A stretch of 64,000 nucleotides of DNA from Bacilli bacterium. Its GTDB lineage: Bacteria; Bacillota_I; Bacilli_A; RFN20; CAG-288. Under the pieces are notes generated by a model. It was not told where the DNA came from, ran no database searches, and was given only the letters and a program-made list of their open reading frames with translations. Positions 16,455 to 24,477 of this stretch are shown piece by piece (positions within the stretch are counted from its first letter, which is position 1; the number at the start of each line of letters is the position of its first letter). The position numbers and the translations under genes are program-made. The DNA is taken from NCBI GenBank assembly GCA_900770925.1, contig CAAGLY010000025.1, forward strand, positions 1 to 64,000, given 5' to 3'.

Positions 16455-17330
16455 TTAATCTAAAAGGAACTCTGTGACATAGACTTCATAGCCTTTGTGT
16501 TCAAACATATGGGCAGCAAGGTCGATTGTCTTTTTGTTCCTTGATAGAGCAAAGCAGGCGCTTCCGGTGCCAGACCTTCCGCATAAAGGAAGACTCCTCT
16601 CTTCCCTCTGGTGGAGAATATCGGAAATCAGAGGAAGAGCCTTAATAGCCGGAACAGAAAGGACATTGACAAGATTATCCTTAATCAGTTTTTCATCGCC
16701 ATCCTTAAGCCCTTCAATCAAGGCTTCGATATCCGGATGTTTGATTTCCTCTGGTTTAATCTGATCGAAGGCTTCATAGATTGATTTTGTCGATAGACCA
16801 ACCTGAGGTTTGACAATCAGGACATGGTATTCGTCCTTCACTTCAATCGGAGTAAGGATTTCACCCTTTCCCTGAACACGGCAAGGCTTATTGACTAAAC
16901 AGAAAGGAAGATCGGAAGAAAGAGAGACTGCCCTCTTCTTTTCGATTTCCTCTTTTTCCTTAGAAGGATTGTAGTGTTCGACCGCATGCCTGACAGCAGC
17001 TGCATCGGCACTGCCTCCGCCAAGACCGGCCATAACCGGTATCCGCTTATGAATCAGAATCTGGTAAGAACCGTTGACCTGATGGTTTTCCCGCCTATAA
17101 TCAAGTGCCTTATAGGCAAGATTTGTTTCATCGCAGATAATAGTCGGATCATCGCAGTAAAGATACGTATCGTTATCGTTAGAGGAACGAAACGGAGAGA
17201 TTTCGACGGAATCGTGTAATTTCAGAGGGATAGTCACCCTATCGATATCATGATAGCCGTCTTCCCGTTTTCCTTTAACGTCTATAGCGAGATTGATTTT
17301 CGAATATGCACGGACAATTGTTTCCTGCAT
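16455..17330 (-). CDS. ispE: 4-diphosphocytidyl-2-C-methyl-D-erythritol kinase
   Basis: 291 residues of the GHMP kinase family: AYSKINLAIDV (N-terminal substrate strand), ATP loop PVMAGLGGGSADAAAV (about residue 97-112) and the C-terminal motif CG-AGG-SGTGSACFAL (family MSGSGPTCFA; AGG again at the Met). It phosphorylates CDP-methylerythritol in the non-mevalonate isoprenoid pathway, so this organism makes isoprenoids by the MEP route. Start at 17330 (MQETIVRAYSKIN) is preceded by AAGGAG at 10 bases; a GTG eight codons earlier would swallow that site. Same strand as prs. Confidence 0.93.
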   Translation of the reverse strand: MQETIVRAYSKINLAIDVKGKREDGYHDIDRVTIPLKLHDSVEISPFRSSNDNDTYLYCDDPTIICDETNLAYKALDYRRENHQVNGSYQILIHKRIPVMAGLGGGSADAAAVRHAVEHYNPSKEKEEIEKKRAVSLSSDLPFCLVNKPCRVQGKGEILTPIEVKDEYHVLIVKPQVGLSTKSIYEAFDQIKPEEIKHPDIEALIEGLKDGDEKLIKDNLVNVLSVPAIKALPLISDILHQREERSLPLCGRSGTGSACFALSRNKKTIDLAAHMFEHKGYEVYVTEFLLD

Positions 17331-17451
17331 GGACCTATAGCTCCTTAAGTGCACTGAAGAAAGTATCCTAACAATTATACCGATTTTGAAGAAAAGCGAA
17401 AGAAAATTTCAAAACATGGATTATATAATAAAATTATATAATAAATAAGAT

Positions 17452-18012
17452 ATGGAAAAGCCATTAAGCCGGGAAGAGCTGTTTTCCGGATTGCTTGAGA
17501 AAGCAAGGAACCCCTTCACTAGCGATGAACAGAAGAACGATATTAAACGTATTCTTCTTTCTTCTTCCTCCTTCAGAGGGAGGAATCATCTTTTCCTTGT
17601 CGAATGCCATCTTAATCCGGATAACACCTATTTCTCAATCAGCAAGGAAGTCGCTATCCAACAGGCTGAGCTTGCTATCAAGGAAAAGAACTTCAAAGGG
17701 CACTACTATCTCCATCTTCTCTATCAGGATATTGATCCAGTGAAAAGCCGGAACCATCTAAGAAGGGCATGCGTCTACCAGATGCCGATTGCCTTTGCCA
17801 GAAGGGGATACCTTCTCCATGAAGGCATCCTGTTTGAGAAAAACAGCGAAGAAGCCTATAAGTGTTTCTGCCAGGCTGCGCTCCTTAAGGAGAAGGAAGG
17901 ATACTTCGGAAGGTTAGTCAGGCAGAGCGAGAAAGGGAATGTACGGGCAGAAAAAGAAGTCATCCGGAAAGCGAAAGAGGAAGGAATCATTCTTCCTGGG
18001 TATATTGAATGA
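17452..18012 (+). CDS. Sel1/TPR-like helical-repeat protein
   Basis: 186 residues, no signal peptide or membrane segment. Helical repeats are visible: QQAELAIKEKNFKGHYYLHL, AFARRGYLLHEGILFEKNSE, EAYKCFCQAALLKEKEGYFG and SEKGNVRAEKEVIRKAKEEG, which follow the A..G..Y..G......EA...y..Aa spacing of Sel1-like repeats. Such repeats scaffold protein-protein contacts. The stop overlaps the thiN start (ATGA), so it is the first gene of a three-gene unit with thiN and the CDF transporter. Function unknown; the repeat assignment is by eye. Confidence 0.55.
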   Translation: MEKPLSREELFSGLLEKARNPFTSDEQKNDIKRILLSSSSFRGRNHLFLVECHLNPDNTYFSISKEVAIQQAELAIKEKNFKGHYYLHLLYQDIDPVKSRNHLRRACVYQMPIAFARRGYLLHEGILFEKNSEEAYKCFCQAALLKEKEGYFGRLVRQSEKGNVRAEKEVIRKAKEEGIILPGYIE

Positions 18013-18662
18013 AAAAAGCAATTGTCATCGGGGCAGGTCCGTTAAATCGTCTGCCTGATTTATCAAACAGCTATCTTGTCTGCTGTGACGGCGGATATAA
18101 GTATCTGAAAGAGAAAGGAATCGAACCGGATCTTCTAGTCGGTGATTTCGATACCTTTCCAAAGGAAGAAATCGGACATCCGAAGGATATTATTGCTCTG
18201 AATCCGATTAAGGATGATACTGACTCCTTCCATGCCATCAATGTCCTTTTAGAAAGAGGATATACTGAGTTCCACCTCTACGGCAGGTACGGAGGCAGAA
18301 GGGATCAGACAAGGGCGAGCCTTAGCCTTGTCTCCTATCTGAAAGATCAGAAAGCATATGCTACCCTTTATTCCGATGACGGGAAAAGGAAAAGGATCAG
18401 GATAGAGAATGAAACCATTGTCTTATCGCCGATGCCGCATGGGTTTGTCTCTGTCTTCAGCTATCTTCCATTAAGCAGAGGCGTTACGATCAAAGGCAGG
18501 AAGTACTCTTTAGAAAATCAGGATCTGACCTATTCGACTAGTCTTGGCTGCTCAAATGAATTGATTGGAAAAGAAGGCTATGTGTCAGTAAGAGAAGGCA
18601 GACTAGCCATTATTATGCCAAAGGAGGAAACATGGCAGAAAACGGAAAGAAAATCGAACTAG
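18009..18662 (+). CDS. thiN: Thiamine pyrophosphokinase
   Basis: 217 residues. Transfers pyrophosphate from ATP to thiamine to give thiamine diphosphate. Motifs: VCCDGGYKYLKEKGIEPDLL, VGDFDTF (catalytic acidic pair), LNPIKDDTDSFHAI, and YGRYGGRRDQTRASLSLV. In the last motif the conserved Arg of GGRxDHTxA is AGA, whereas the two hydrophobic positions after it are AGG (18300-18302 and 18312-18314), a neat internal demonstration that AGG and AGA are not synonymous here. The gene overlaps the next one by 31 bases, and its ATG overlaps the preceding stop. Length normal. Confidence 0.92.
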   Translation: MKKAIVIGAGPLNRLPDLSNSYLVCCDGGYKYLKEKGIEPDLLVGDFDTFPKEEIGHPKDIIALNPIKDDTDSFHAINVLLERGYTEFHLYGRYGGRRDQTRASLSLVSYLKDQKAYATLYSDDGKRKRIRIENETIVLSPMPHGFVSVFSYLPLSRGVTIKGRKYSLENQDLTYSTSLGCSNELIGKEGYVSVREGRLAIIMPKEETWQKTERKSN

Positions 18663-19600
18663 TCCAAAGTGAGAGAGAGCCTGTTCGGGTAGCGACAATC
18701 ATTGGCATTATCACTGCTCTGCTCAATCTCGGACTGGGAGTCAGCAAAAGGATCATCGGAAAGAGGATGGAATATAACGCCGTCTTCTCGGACGGCATCC
18801 ACTCAACAGGAGATGTCCTGACAACCATCATTGCCGTTATCTCCGTCTGGGTGGCTGCGAAGAAAAGCAGCCGGACATATAACTACGGACATGAGCGCTG
18901 GGCTTCTATCGCCTGCCTTGTCCTTGCCATCATTCTCTTTGTCACGGCAGGGGAGATTATCATCGACTCCACTGAGTCGCTGACCGAGATTCTGAAAGAA
19001 GGGAATCAGGACCCATCAGACAAGGTCGGCTCTCCCTTCTTTTACGCTTCCTTAGCCCTTGCAATTGCCTCTGTTGCCATTAAATTCATCAGGTTCTTTA
19101 TTACCAGGTACGGAGCCAAGAAAGCACACTCAAAGGCAAGGGTGGCTGATGCCTGGCATCAGATCATCGATGCACTAAGCTCCGTTGCTGCCATCATTGC
19201 CCTGACTGGTTTCTACTACAGGAACGGAAAGAACATCTTAGATCCGATTCTCTCCTATCCGATTGCCGTCATGGTCATCTTTATCGGCATCGAAACCTTC
19301 AGACAGTCTACCCGTGAACTGACCGACCATGCCATTGATCACGATAGGAGGATGGAAGTAAAAGATATCCTCTCCAAGTACATTGACCGAAGCAAAATCA
19401 AGGAAGTGAAGTCCCGTATCTTCTCTGAAAAATTCTATCTGGATATTGTTTTGCTCGAAGATCCGGGTAAGACCTTAAAAGATGCCGACAGTTTATCCGA
19501 TAAAAGGAAAGAGGATTTAAGGAACCACTTCGATAATTTAAAGGACGTCACCATCAGGACACTTCCGGATACACCGGAACATCAGAAAAAGAACTACTGA
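18632..19600 (+). CDS. Cation diffusion facilitator family transporter
   Basis: 322 residues, six predicted membrane segments then a cytosolic C-terminal domain. Metal-site motifs are present: FSDGIHSTGDV in TM2 (D, H, D) and VADAWHQIIDALSSV in TM5 (D, H, D), plus NYGHERW at the end of the TM3 loop. CDF proteins exchange Zn2+, Fe2+ or Mn2+ for protons outward; metal not determinable here (the H-x3-D and D-x3-D details fit Zn/Fe exporters best). AAAGGAGG precedes the ATG inside the thiN end. The last gene of its operon: a terminator hairpin follows at 19610. Confidence 0.9.
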   Translation: MAENGKKIELVQSEREPVRVATIIGIITALLNLGLGVSKRIIGKRMEYNAVFSDGIHSTGDVLTTIIAVISVWVAAKKSSRTYNYGHERWASIACLVLAIILFVTAGEIIIDSTESLTEILKEGNQDPSDKVGSPFFYASLALAIASVAIKFIRFFITRYGAKKAHSKARVADAWHQIIDALSSVAAIIALTGFYYRNGKNILDPILSYPIAVMVIFIGIETFRQSTRELTDHAIDHDRRMEVKDILSKYIDRSKIKEVKSRIFSEKFYLDIVLLEDPGKTLKDADSLSDKRKEDLRNHFDNLKDVTIRTLPDTPEHQKKNY

Positions 19601-19609
19601 AATCCTATA

Positions 19610-19642
19610 GGGGATAGCTAGAGCTAGCCCCTTTTTCTTTTG
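19610..19642 (+). terminator. Rho-independent terminator after CDF gene
   Basis: GGGGATAGCT / AGCTAGCCCC stem (one mismatch) followed by TTTTTCTTTT, 10 bp after the CDF stop. Confidence 0.8.
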
Positions 19643-19655
19643 GCTTTAACAAAGT

Positions 19656-20005
19656 TATCCACAACTTGTTCAAATGAACAAAGATGGGAATTTTCATTGA
19701 ATGGTAAGCAAGGATTTACATTGCGATTTGCTAGGTGGACAATCCACCATCTGGATTTTTCGATTGTGGACAACTTTAAGACTTTATCCACAGCTTATCC
19801 ACTGTTTTCCAAGTTATCGACAGGCAGTGGATAGAGGTTTTAAAAAGCGGTGTTAAACTCAATAAAGTGCCGATTTTATCGAAGCATTTCATTGTTGATA
19901 ACTATCCATGGAGTGCATAGTTATCCACTTATCCACCGTAATAATTATCCACCGGTAGTTTATGCACAGGTTAACCACATTCACCATGTGGTGGATAGTG
20001 GATAA
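19656..20005. other. oriC: Chromosomal origin, oriC part 1 (DnaA-box cluster upstream of dnaA)
   Basis: At least nine DnaA boxes or near-boxes in 350 bp: perfect TTATCCACA at 19656 and 19784; TTATCCACT at 19795 and 19921; TTATCCACC at 19929 and 19945; TTATGCACA at 19960; TTAACCACA at 19971; AGTGGATAA (reverse) at 19997; also TGTGGACAA (reverse) at 19765 and TTATCGACA at 19814. They lie between the CDF terminator and dnaA, the usual Firmicute place. The AT-rich run 20022-20070 (TTTACTTTATAGATATGG, TTTTTTTCTG) is a candidate unwinding element. The gap 19601-20103 holds no gene. Confidence 0.9.
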
Positions 20006-20103
20006 GAAGAGAATGAATCCGATAGATATTTACTTTATAGATATGGTAGATAACTTTTTTCTGCCCGTTTTTTTCCTTAACAAACACCTTCTGTATCCCT
20101 ATA

Positions 20104-21501
20104 ATGGTTAATCGTAAAGGAGAACACGCCAGCCATATGTACGAAACCAAAAAGGACCATCAGGTCAGCGAGCTCTACTCCCAGCTATTAGAAAAGATAC
20201 GGCCGAACGTCGATCCTAAACTCTTCGATGCGATGTTCCCTAATGCTGTGGAACTGAAATCCGTAGAAGGCAATAAAGCCCTCTTCGTCTGTGAAAGCTC
20301 AACAAACTGCATCATCTTCAAAAGCGCAAGGCTTCCTATTGTCAAAGCTGCTCTTAAGGAATTAAGGGAGACACCTAGGGAAGTCGAAGTCATTGATGCC
20401 AGAAGCTACCAGAGGCGTAACCATGTCCTTGAACAGGCCGAACAGACCTTTTTCAAGAACTGCCGCTTAGAGCCTCAGTATACGTTCGAAAATTTCGTTG
20501 TCGGAGATTCTAACCGGGATGCCTATAGGGCAGCTCTCTCTGCCTCGGCAAAGCCATGCAGGGCAAACCCGATTTTCTTCTATTCCGGGTCAGGATTAGG
20601 AAAGACCCATCTGCTCCAGGCTATCGGAAACGACTACTTATCCAAACATCCGGATCATAAAGTCCTATATATCACTGCCGATGCTTTCGTGGACGAATAT
20701 GTCAAGTTCGCCCTCGGCAAGGGAAGTGAGAACAGGAAAGACTTCTTCACTAACGTCGACAGGTTACTTGTCGATGATATCCAGTCTCTTGCCGATAAGG
20801 AAAAGACGCAGGACAGGTTCTTCAATATCTTTAATTTCCTTGTTTCCCATCAGAGACAGATTGTTCTGACCTCTGACCGTGCTCCTAGCGAATTAAAAGG
20901 ATTACCCGACCGGTTAGTCTCCCGATTCTCATCTGGATTATCGGTATCCATCCGTCCGCCGGAAAAGAATACCCTTATCGGGATTCTGCAGAGGAAGATC
21001 CGTCTCAGCAACAGGACCATTCAGGACTTCGATCCCGAAGTCCTTGATTACCTCTCCTCAAACTACTGCAAGAATGTCCGTGAGCTAGAAGGTGCCTTCA
21101 CGAATCTCCTCTTCGCCATTGCTACCCATAAGCCGCAGGGAAAGATTTCCTTAGAATTTGTCCGCCATGTCTTCGAGAACGACGAGAAGAGAAAGACAAG
21201 AAAAGGAAAAGTAGATGTCAGTGCCATCATCAAAGAAGTTGCTGACTACTATTCCAGGACCGAAACCCAGCTCAAGAGCAAGGTCCGTACTTCCCAGATT
21301 GCCTTAGCCCGTCAGATTGCCAGGTACTTAAGCCGGAAAAGGAGGAATATCTCCTACCAGGAAATCGGTAAGGCCTTCGGAAAAGATCATACAACCGTCA
21401 GGAATAACGTCCAGAAAATCGAAAAGAACTACGATAGCGACCCCTCCTTAAAGCATGCTGTCGATGAGCTGACGTCGAAGCTGAAATCATCCAATCCGTA
21501 G
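20104..21501 (+). CDS. dnaA: Chromosomal replication initiator protein DnaA
   Basis: 465 residues with all four DnaA domains: N-terminal helicase-loading domain, short linker, AAA+ core (Walker A YSGSGLGKTHLLQ about 160-172; Walker B LLVDDIQSL about 221-229; sensor and box VII KNVRELEGAFTNLL), and the C-terminal DNA-binding helix ending QEIGKAFGKDHTTV. The family RQIAMYLSR here is RQIA-AGG-YLSR (21322-21324), and the HTTV(M/L) position is AGG at 21400. True Arg (KNVREL, SRF) is CGT/CGA. The start is uncertain: ATG 20104 has no ribosome-binding site, while ATG 20137 follows AAAGGAG at a long 15-base gap. Confidence 0.95.
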   Translation: MVNRKGEHASHMYETKKDHQVSELYSQLLEKIRPNVDPKLFDAMFPNAVELKSVEGNKALFVCESSTNCIIFKSARLPIVKAALKELRETPREVEVIDARSYQRRNHVLEQAEQTFFKNCRLEPQYTFENFVVGDSNRDAYRAALSASAKPCRANPIFFYSGSGLGKTHLLQAIGNDYLSKHPDHKVLYITADAFVDEYVKFALGKGSENRKDFFTNVDRLLVDDIQSLADKEKTQDRFFNIFNFLVSHQRQIVLTSDRAPSELKGLPDRLVSRFSSGLSVSIRPPEKNTLIGILQRKIRLSNRTIQDFDPEVLDYLSSNYCKNVRELEGAFTNLLFAIATHKPQGKISLEFVRHVFENDEKRKTRKGKVDVSAIIKEVADYYSRTETQLKSKVRTSQIALARQIARYLSRKRRNISYQEIGKAFGKDHTTVRNNVQKIEKNYDSDPSLKHAVDELTSKLKSSNP

Positions 21502-21506
21502 TATCT

Positions 21507-21538
21507 AGACCGGTGAAAGCCGGTCTTTTTCTTTTTTA
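21507..21538 (+). terminator. Rho-independent terminator after dnaA
   Basis: AGACCGG / CCGGTCT stem with TGAAAG loop and a following T-rich run (TTTTTCTTTTTT). Confidence 0.88.
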
Positions 21539-21573
21539 CCGGACTAAGATAGTTTCCCTGCTATCTTCCCTAT

Positions 21574-21741
21574 TGTGGATAAGAGTGGATATATCTACAG
21601 GAATAACCATCTATCCACAAAAAACTATTCTTTTAATTTACTAGCACAGATTCTCTCCGTTTTCATTTAAAACATCGGTATTTTCTAAAAAGTTAATTTC
21701 TGCTTTTAATTATAAAATCAGCGGTTATCCACTTGTCCACT
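21574..21741. other. oriC part 2 (DnaA boxes between dnaA and dnaN)
   Basis: TGTGGATAA (21574), CTATCCACA (21611), TTATCCACT (21725) and TTGTCCACT (21733) lie in an AT-rich 385-bp gap (21502-21886), giving a bipartite origin around dnaA as in Bacillus. The gap also holds the dnaA terminator and the dnaN promoter, but no gene. Confidence 0.8.
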
Positions 21742-21832
21742 GCCTATTATCCTTATCCTTATCTGTCCAACTATCTTTTTAATCAAAAAAAGAGAAAAGA
21801 AAAGAGCTCCTCCACCTAACAAAAGGCTTTCT

Positions 21833-21856
21833 TATAATCTTTATTTTTCTTATAAT
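21833..21856 (+). promoter_or_regulatory. Tandem -10 boxes before dnaN
   Basis: Two perfect TATAAT boxes, at 21833-21838 and 21851-21856, 30-50 bp before the dnaN ATG; AAAGGGAG precedes the ATG at 21887. No strong -35 box stands out for either. Confidence 0.6.
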
Positions 21857-21886
21857 GTATGTATATCTAAAAGGGAGTCATCACTC

Positions 21887-23047
21887 ATGAAATTAACAAT
21901 CAAACGCAATGAATTTCTTCGCAGGCTGAGCTTCACTGCTCAGGCTGTTCCTTCCCGTTCGGCAGAAGCCCAGTACAGGAACTATTTAATCGAAGTCACT
22001 ACTGAAGGAGTCTCTGTTATCGCCAGCGATGGCGATAGGTCCTGCAAAGCCTCCTCTCCGAGGAAGGATGAGAAAGGAAACGATATCATCCTCAGCCTTG
22101 AACCTGGCTCTATTCAGGTCCAGGCGAAAACCTTACTCGAAATCAGGGCTAAGCTCTCTTCCGATATCGTCACTCTAGTCAGGGTCGACACGAACTTCCT
22201 CAACGTCTCAGATGATGTATCGAACTATAACCTCATCACAAAAGCCGGAGAAGAGTATCCGGATGTTGCCTTATCCGTTCCGGAAGGAAGGAGCGGATTC
22301 AAAGTCTTAGTCAAAGACAGGAAAAAGCTCTTCGATACGACTGCCTATGCCGCTGCTTCAAGAGGACCTAAGCCGTTATTCTTCGGTGTCAATGTCCGTG
22401 CTCAGGGCGGCAAGCTCTATTTTTTAGCGACGGACTCCTATCGTATGGCCCGCAATGCGGTCAGCGTCGAAGACCAGTCTGCTGAATTCTGCTTTACCTG
22501 CTCCGTCAAGACCTTAAACAGGGTCACCGGCTTAAATCCGGATGAAACAGTCACCATCTATCTTGAGGAACAGCGTGCACTCTTTGTCGGAAAGAACTGC
22601 AGGGTCTCTACCCGTCTGATTCAGGGAGACTTTCCGACTCCGGACCGCATCATTCCTCCGTCTTTCCCTTATCAGGTCACTTTAAAAGCCCAGGAGTTCC
22701 TCGTTGCTGCTGACCGTGTGAAAATCATCGTCTTAAATGCCGATGACCGTAATAACCGTGTCCGTCTGACAAGGAACAAGGATTCCGGCGTGACAATCTC
22801 GGCGAATTCTTCTTCTATGGGTAATGCCTCCGAAGTCTTAAAGTCTGCTTCCTTGACTAGGCCGGAAAATGAGAATGTCTTTGAAGTCGGTTTTAATGTC
22901 GACTATGTCACGGCTGCTGTCAAAGCTCTTCAGAGCGATGAAATCACGCTTGCCTTCTCTTCTCCTAACCGCAGGTTCAGGGCAAAGAACAATGATCCGG
23001 AGAACATCCAGATCATTACTCCTATCCGTCTTTCTTCCTATAACTAG
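21887..23047 (+). CDS. dnaN: DNA polymerase III beta subunit (sliding clamp)
   Basis: 386 residues, the normal length for three repeated clamp folds. It closes around DNA and tethers the polymerase. Recognisable parts: MKLTIKRNEFLRRLSFTAQA at the start, FLATDSYRMARNAV (the family ATDSHRLA loop), the middle-domain IYLEEQRALFVGKNC and GDFPTPDRIIP, and the C-terminal PIRLSSYN, matching the family P(V/M)R terminus at the protein-binding pocket. Its own promoter and ribosome-binding site are present after the dnaA terminator, so it is transcribed separately from dnaA. Confidence 0.95.
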   Translation: MKLTIKRNEFLRRLSFTAQAVPSRSAEAQYRNYLIEVTTEGVSVIASDGDRSCKASSPRKDEKGNDIILSLEPGSIQVQAKTLLEIRAKLSSDIVTLVRVDTNFLNVSDDVSNYNLITKAGEEYPDVALSVPEGRSGFKVLVKDRKKLFDTTAYAAASRGPKPLFFGVNVRAQGGKLYFLATDSYRMARNAVSVEDQSAEFCFTCSVKTLNRVTGLNPDETVTIYLEEQRALFVGKNCRVSTRLIQGDFPTPDRIIPPSFPYQVTLKAQEFLVAADRVKIIVLNADDRNNRVRLTRNKDSGVTISANSSSMGNASEVLKSASLTRPENENVFEVGFNVDYVTAAVKALQSDEITLAFSSPNRRFRAKNNDPENIQIITPIRLSSYN

Positions 23048-23055
23048 AAAATAAA

Positions 23056-24477
23056 ATGAAGCCGAAAGGGATTTCTCTCCGTAGGTGGCTGTTTCTGATC
23101 CTAGCCGGATTAGTCGGACAGCTAGCCTGGTCACTGGAAAACAGGTATCTGAACACCTTCATCACCTATATCAACTTCTCTGCCCCGGTCAGGGAACGGT
23201 TTGACTATTCTCTTTATATTGCCTTAACAACCGCTTTCTCGGCGATTGTCGCGACCTTAACAACAATCTTCATGGGCACACTGACCGATAAAGTCGGACA
23301 CCGGAGAGAATTCATCTCCTTTGGCTATCTCCTCTGGGGTATCGCTACTGCCGGGTTCGGCTTATTCAACGTCAACTCCTCAGCTGAGCTTATTCCTCTT
23401 ACCAGGGGTGCTTCTAGGGCAGCTGTCTGGGTAATCATCCTCGACTGCACGATGACCTTCTTCGGTTCAACCGCCAATGATGCTGCCTTTAACTCCTATG
23501 TCACAAAGAACATCGGACAGAAGGACAAAGGCAAGGCAGAAGGCGTCCTTTCTGTTCTCCCGCTGATTTCCAGGCTGATTCTTTTTGTCGGCTTTAACGG
23601 ACTGACCACTGATTCAAAGGCAGGCGTCCATGATGCCAGATGGGACTTGTTCTTCTATCTGATTGGCGGAATTGTTTTTCTCAGCGGTATTGTCTCCTTC
23701 TTCCTCATTCCGAAGGAACAGGAGAACAGAAAATCCTCAGATGAACACTATCTTTCCCTTCTCTTAGAAGGTTTTAAGCCAAAGACAGTCAAAGAAAACA
23801 AATCTTTATATCTTATCCTTCTCATCTATTTTGTCTTCGGAACAGCCAATAACGTCTTCTTCCCCTACCTCAGGGTCTATCTTGAACATACCTGCGGAAT
23901 ATCCAACACTGCAGAAAACGGAATTCTGACTCCTTTTGCTATTGTCAGGGCAGTCGCTCTTCTTCTCGGATCCCTGCTTACTATCGTCCTTGGCTTTCTT
24001 TCCGATAAAGTCGGAAAGGAAAAAAGGATCTTGCCTGTCTTTGCCCTCTATGGAATTTCCCTTGTCAGGAGGGCTCTGATTCCTAATGTCGGAGAAGTGA
24101 AAAGTAGGGGCAGAACTGTTTATGCCTGTTTTGCCGGCTTACTGATGATCTTCGGCTTTGTCGGTATTCCTACCATCATCAACGCCTTAGTCCGGGAAAA
24201 GATTCCGGAAGGAAAAGAAGGCGTATTCAGGGGAGTAAGAAGGCTTTTTGTCGTTGCTCTTCCGATGTGCATCGGTCCCTTTATCGGTGATGCCTTCAAT
24301 TCCCGTTACGGAGGAAAGTTCCCTGACCCGGCATTTCCGGAAGTCAGGAACGAGACTCCTTCGAGCTACGGCTATTATAGGGGACTTGGCATCCTTGCCT
24401 TAAGCCTGATTCCGATTTACTTCTATTTCCGGGAGGAACGCAAACATGGAATGCCTGAAAAACAAAGGGATAAATAA
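23056..24477 (+). CDS. MFS/GPH-type transporter, probably for a glycoside
   Basis: 473 residues with about 12 hydrophobic segments. The cytosolic loop LTDKVGHRREFISFG between TM2 and TM3 and its echo LSDKVGKEKRILPVFALYG in the second half are the usual MFS G-x-x-x-D-(R/K)-x-G-(R/H)-(R/K) motifs, and the long layout resembles SLC45/GPH sugar:cation symporters. It begins 9 bases after dnaN without a clear ribosome-binding site, so it may depend on dnaN readthrough. It overlaps the GH2 glycosidase by 32 bases, so the two very probably import and split the same glycoside. A recF/gyrB position is taken over by these genes. Confidence 0.82.
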   Translation: MKPKGISLRRWLFLILAGLVGQLAWSLENRYLNTFITYINFSAPVRERFDYSLYIALTTAFSAIVATLTTIFMGTLTDKVGHRREFISFGYLLWGIATAGFGLFNVNSSAELIPLTRGASRAAVWVIILDCTMTFFGSTANDAAFNSYVTKNIGQKDKGKAEGVLSVLPLISRLILFVGFNGLTTDSKAGVHDARWDLFFYLIGGIVFLSGIVSFFLIPKEQENRKSSDEHYLSLLLEGFKPKTVKENKSLYLILLIYFVFGTANNVFFPYLRVYLEHTCGISNTAENGILTPFAIVRAVALLLGSLLTIVLGFLSDKVGKEKRILPVFALYGISLVRRALIPNVGEVKSRGRTVYACFAGLLMIFGFVGIPTIINALVREKIPEGKEGVFRGVRRLFVVALPMCIGPFIGDAFNSRYGGKFPDPAFPEVRNETPSSYGYYRGLGILALSLIPIYFYFREERKHGMPEKQRDK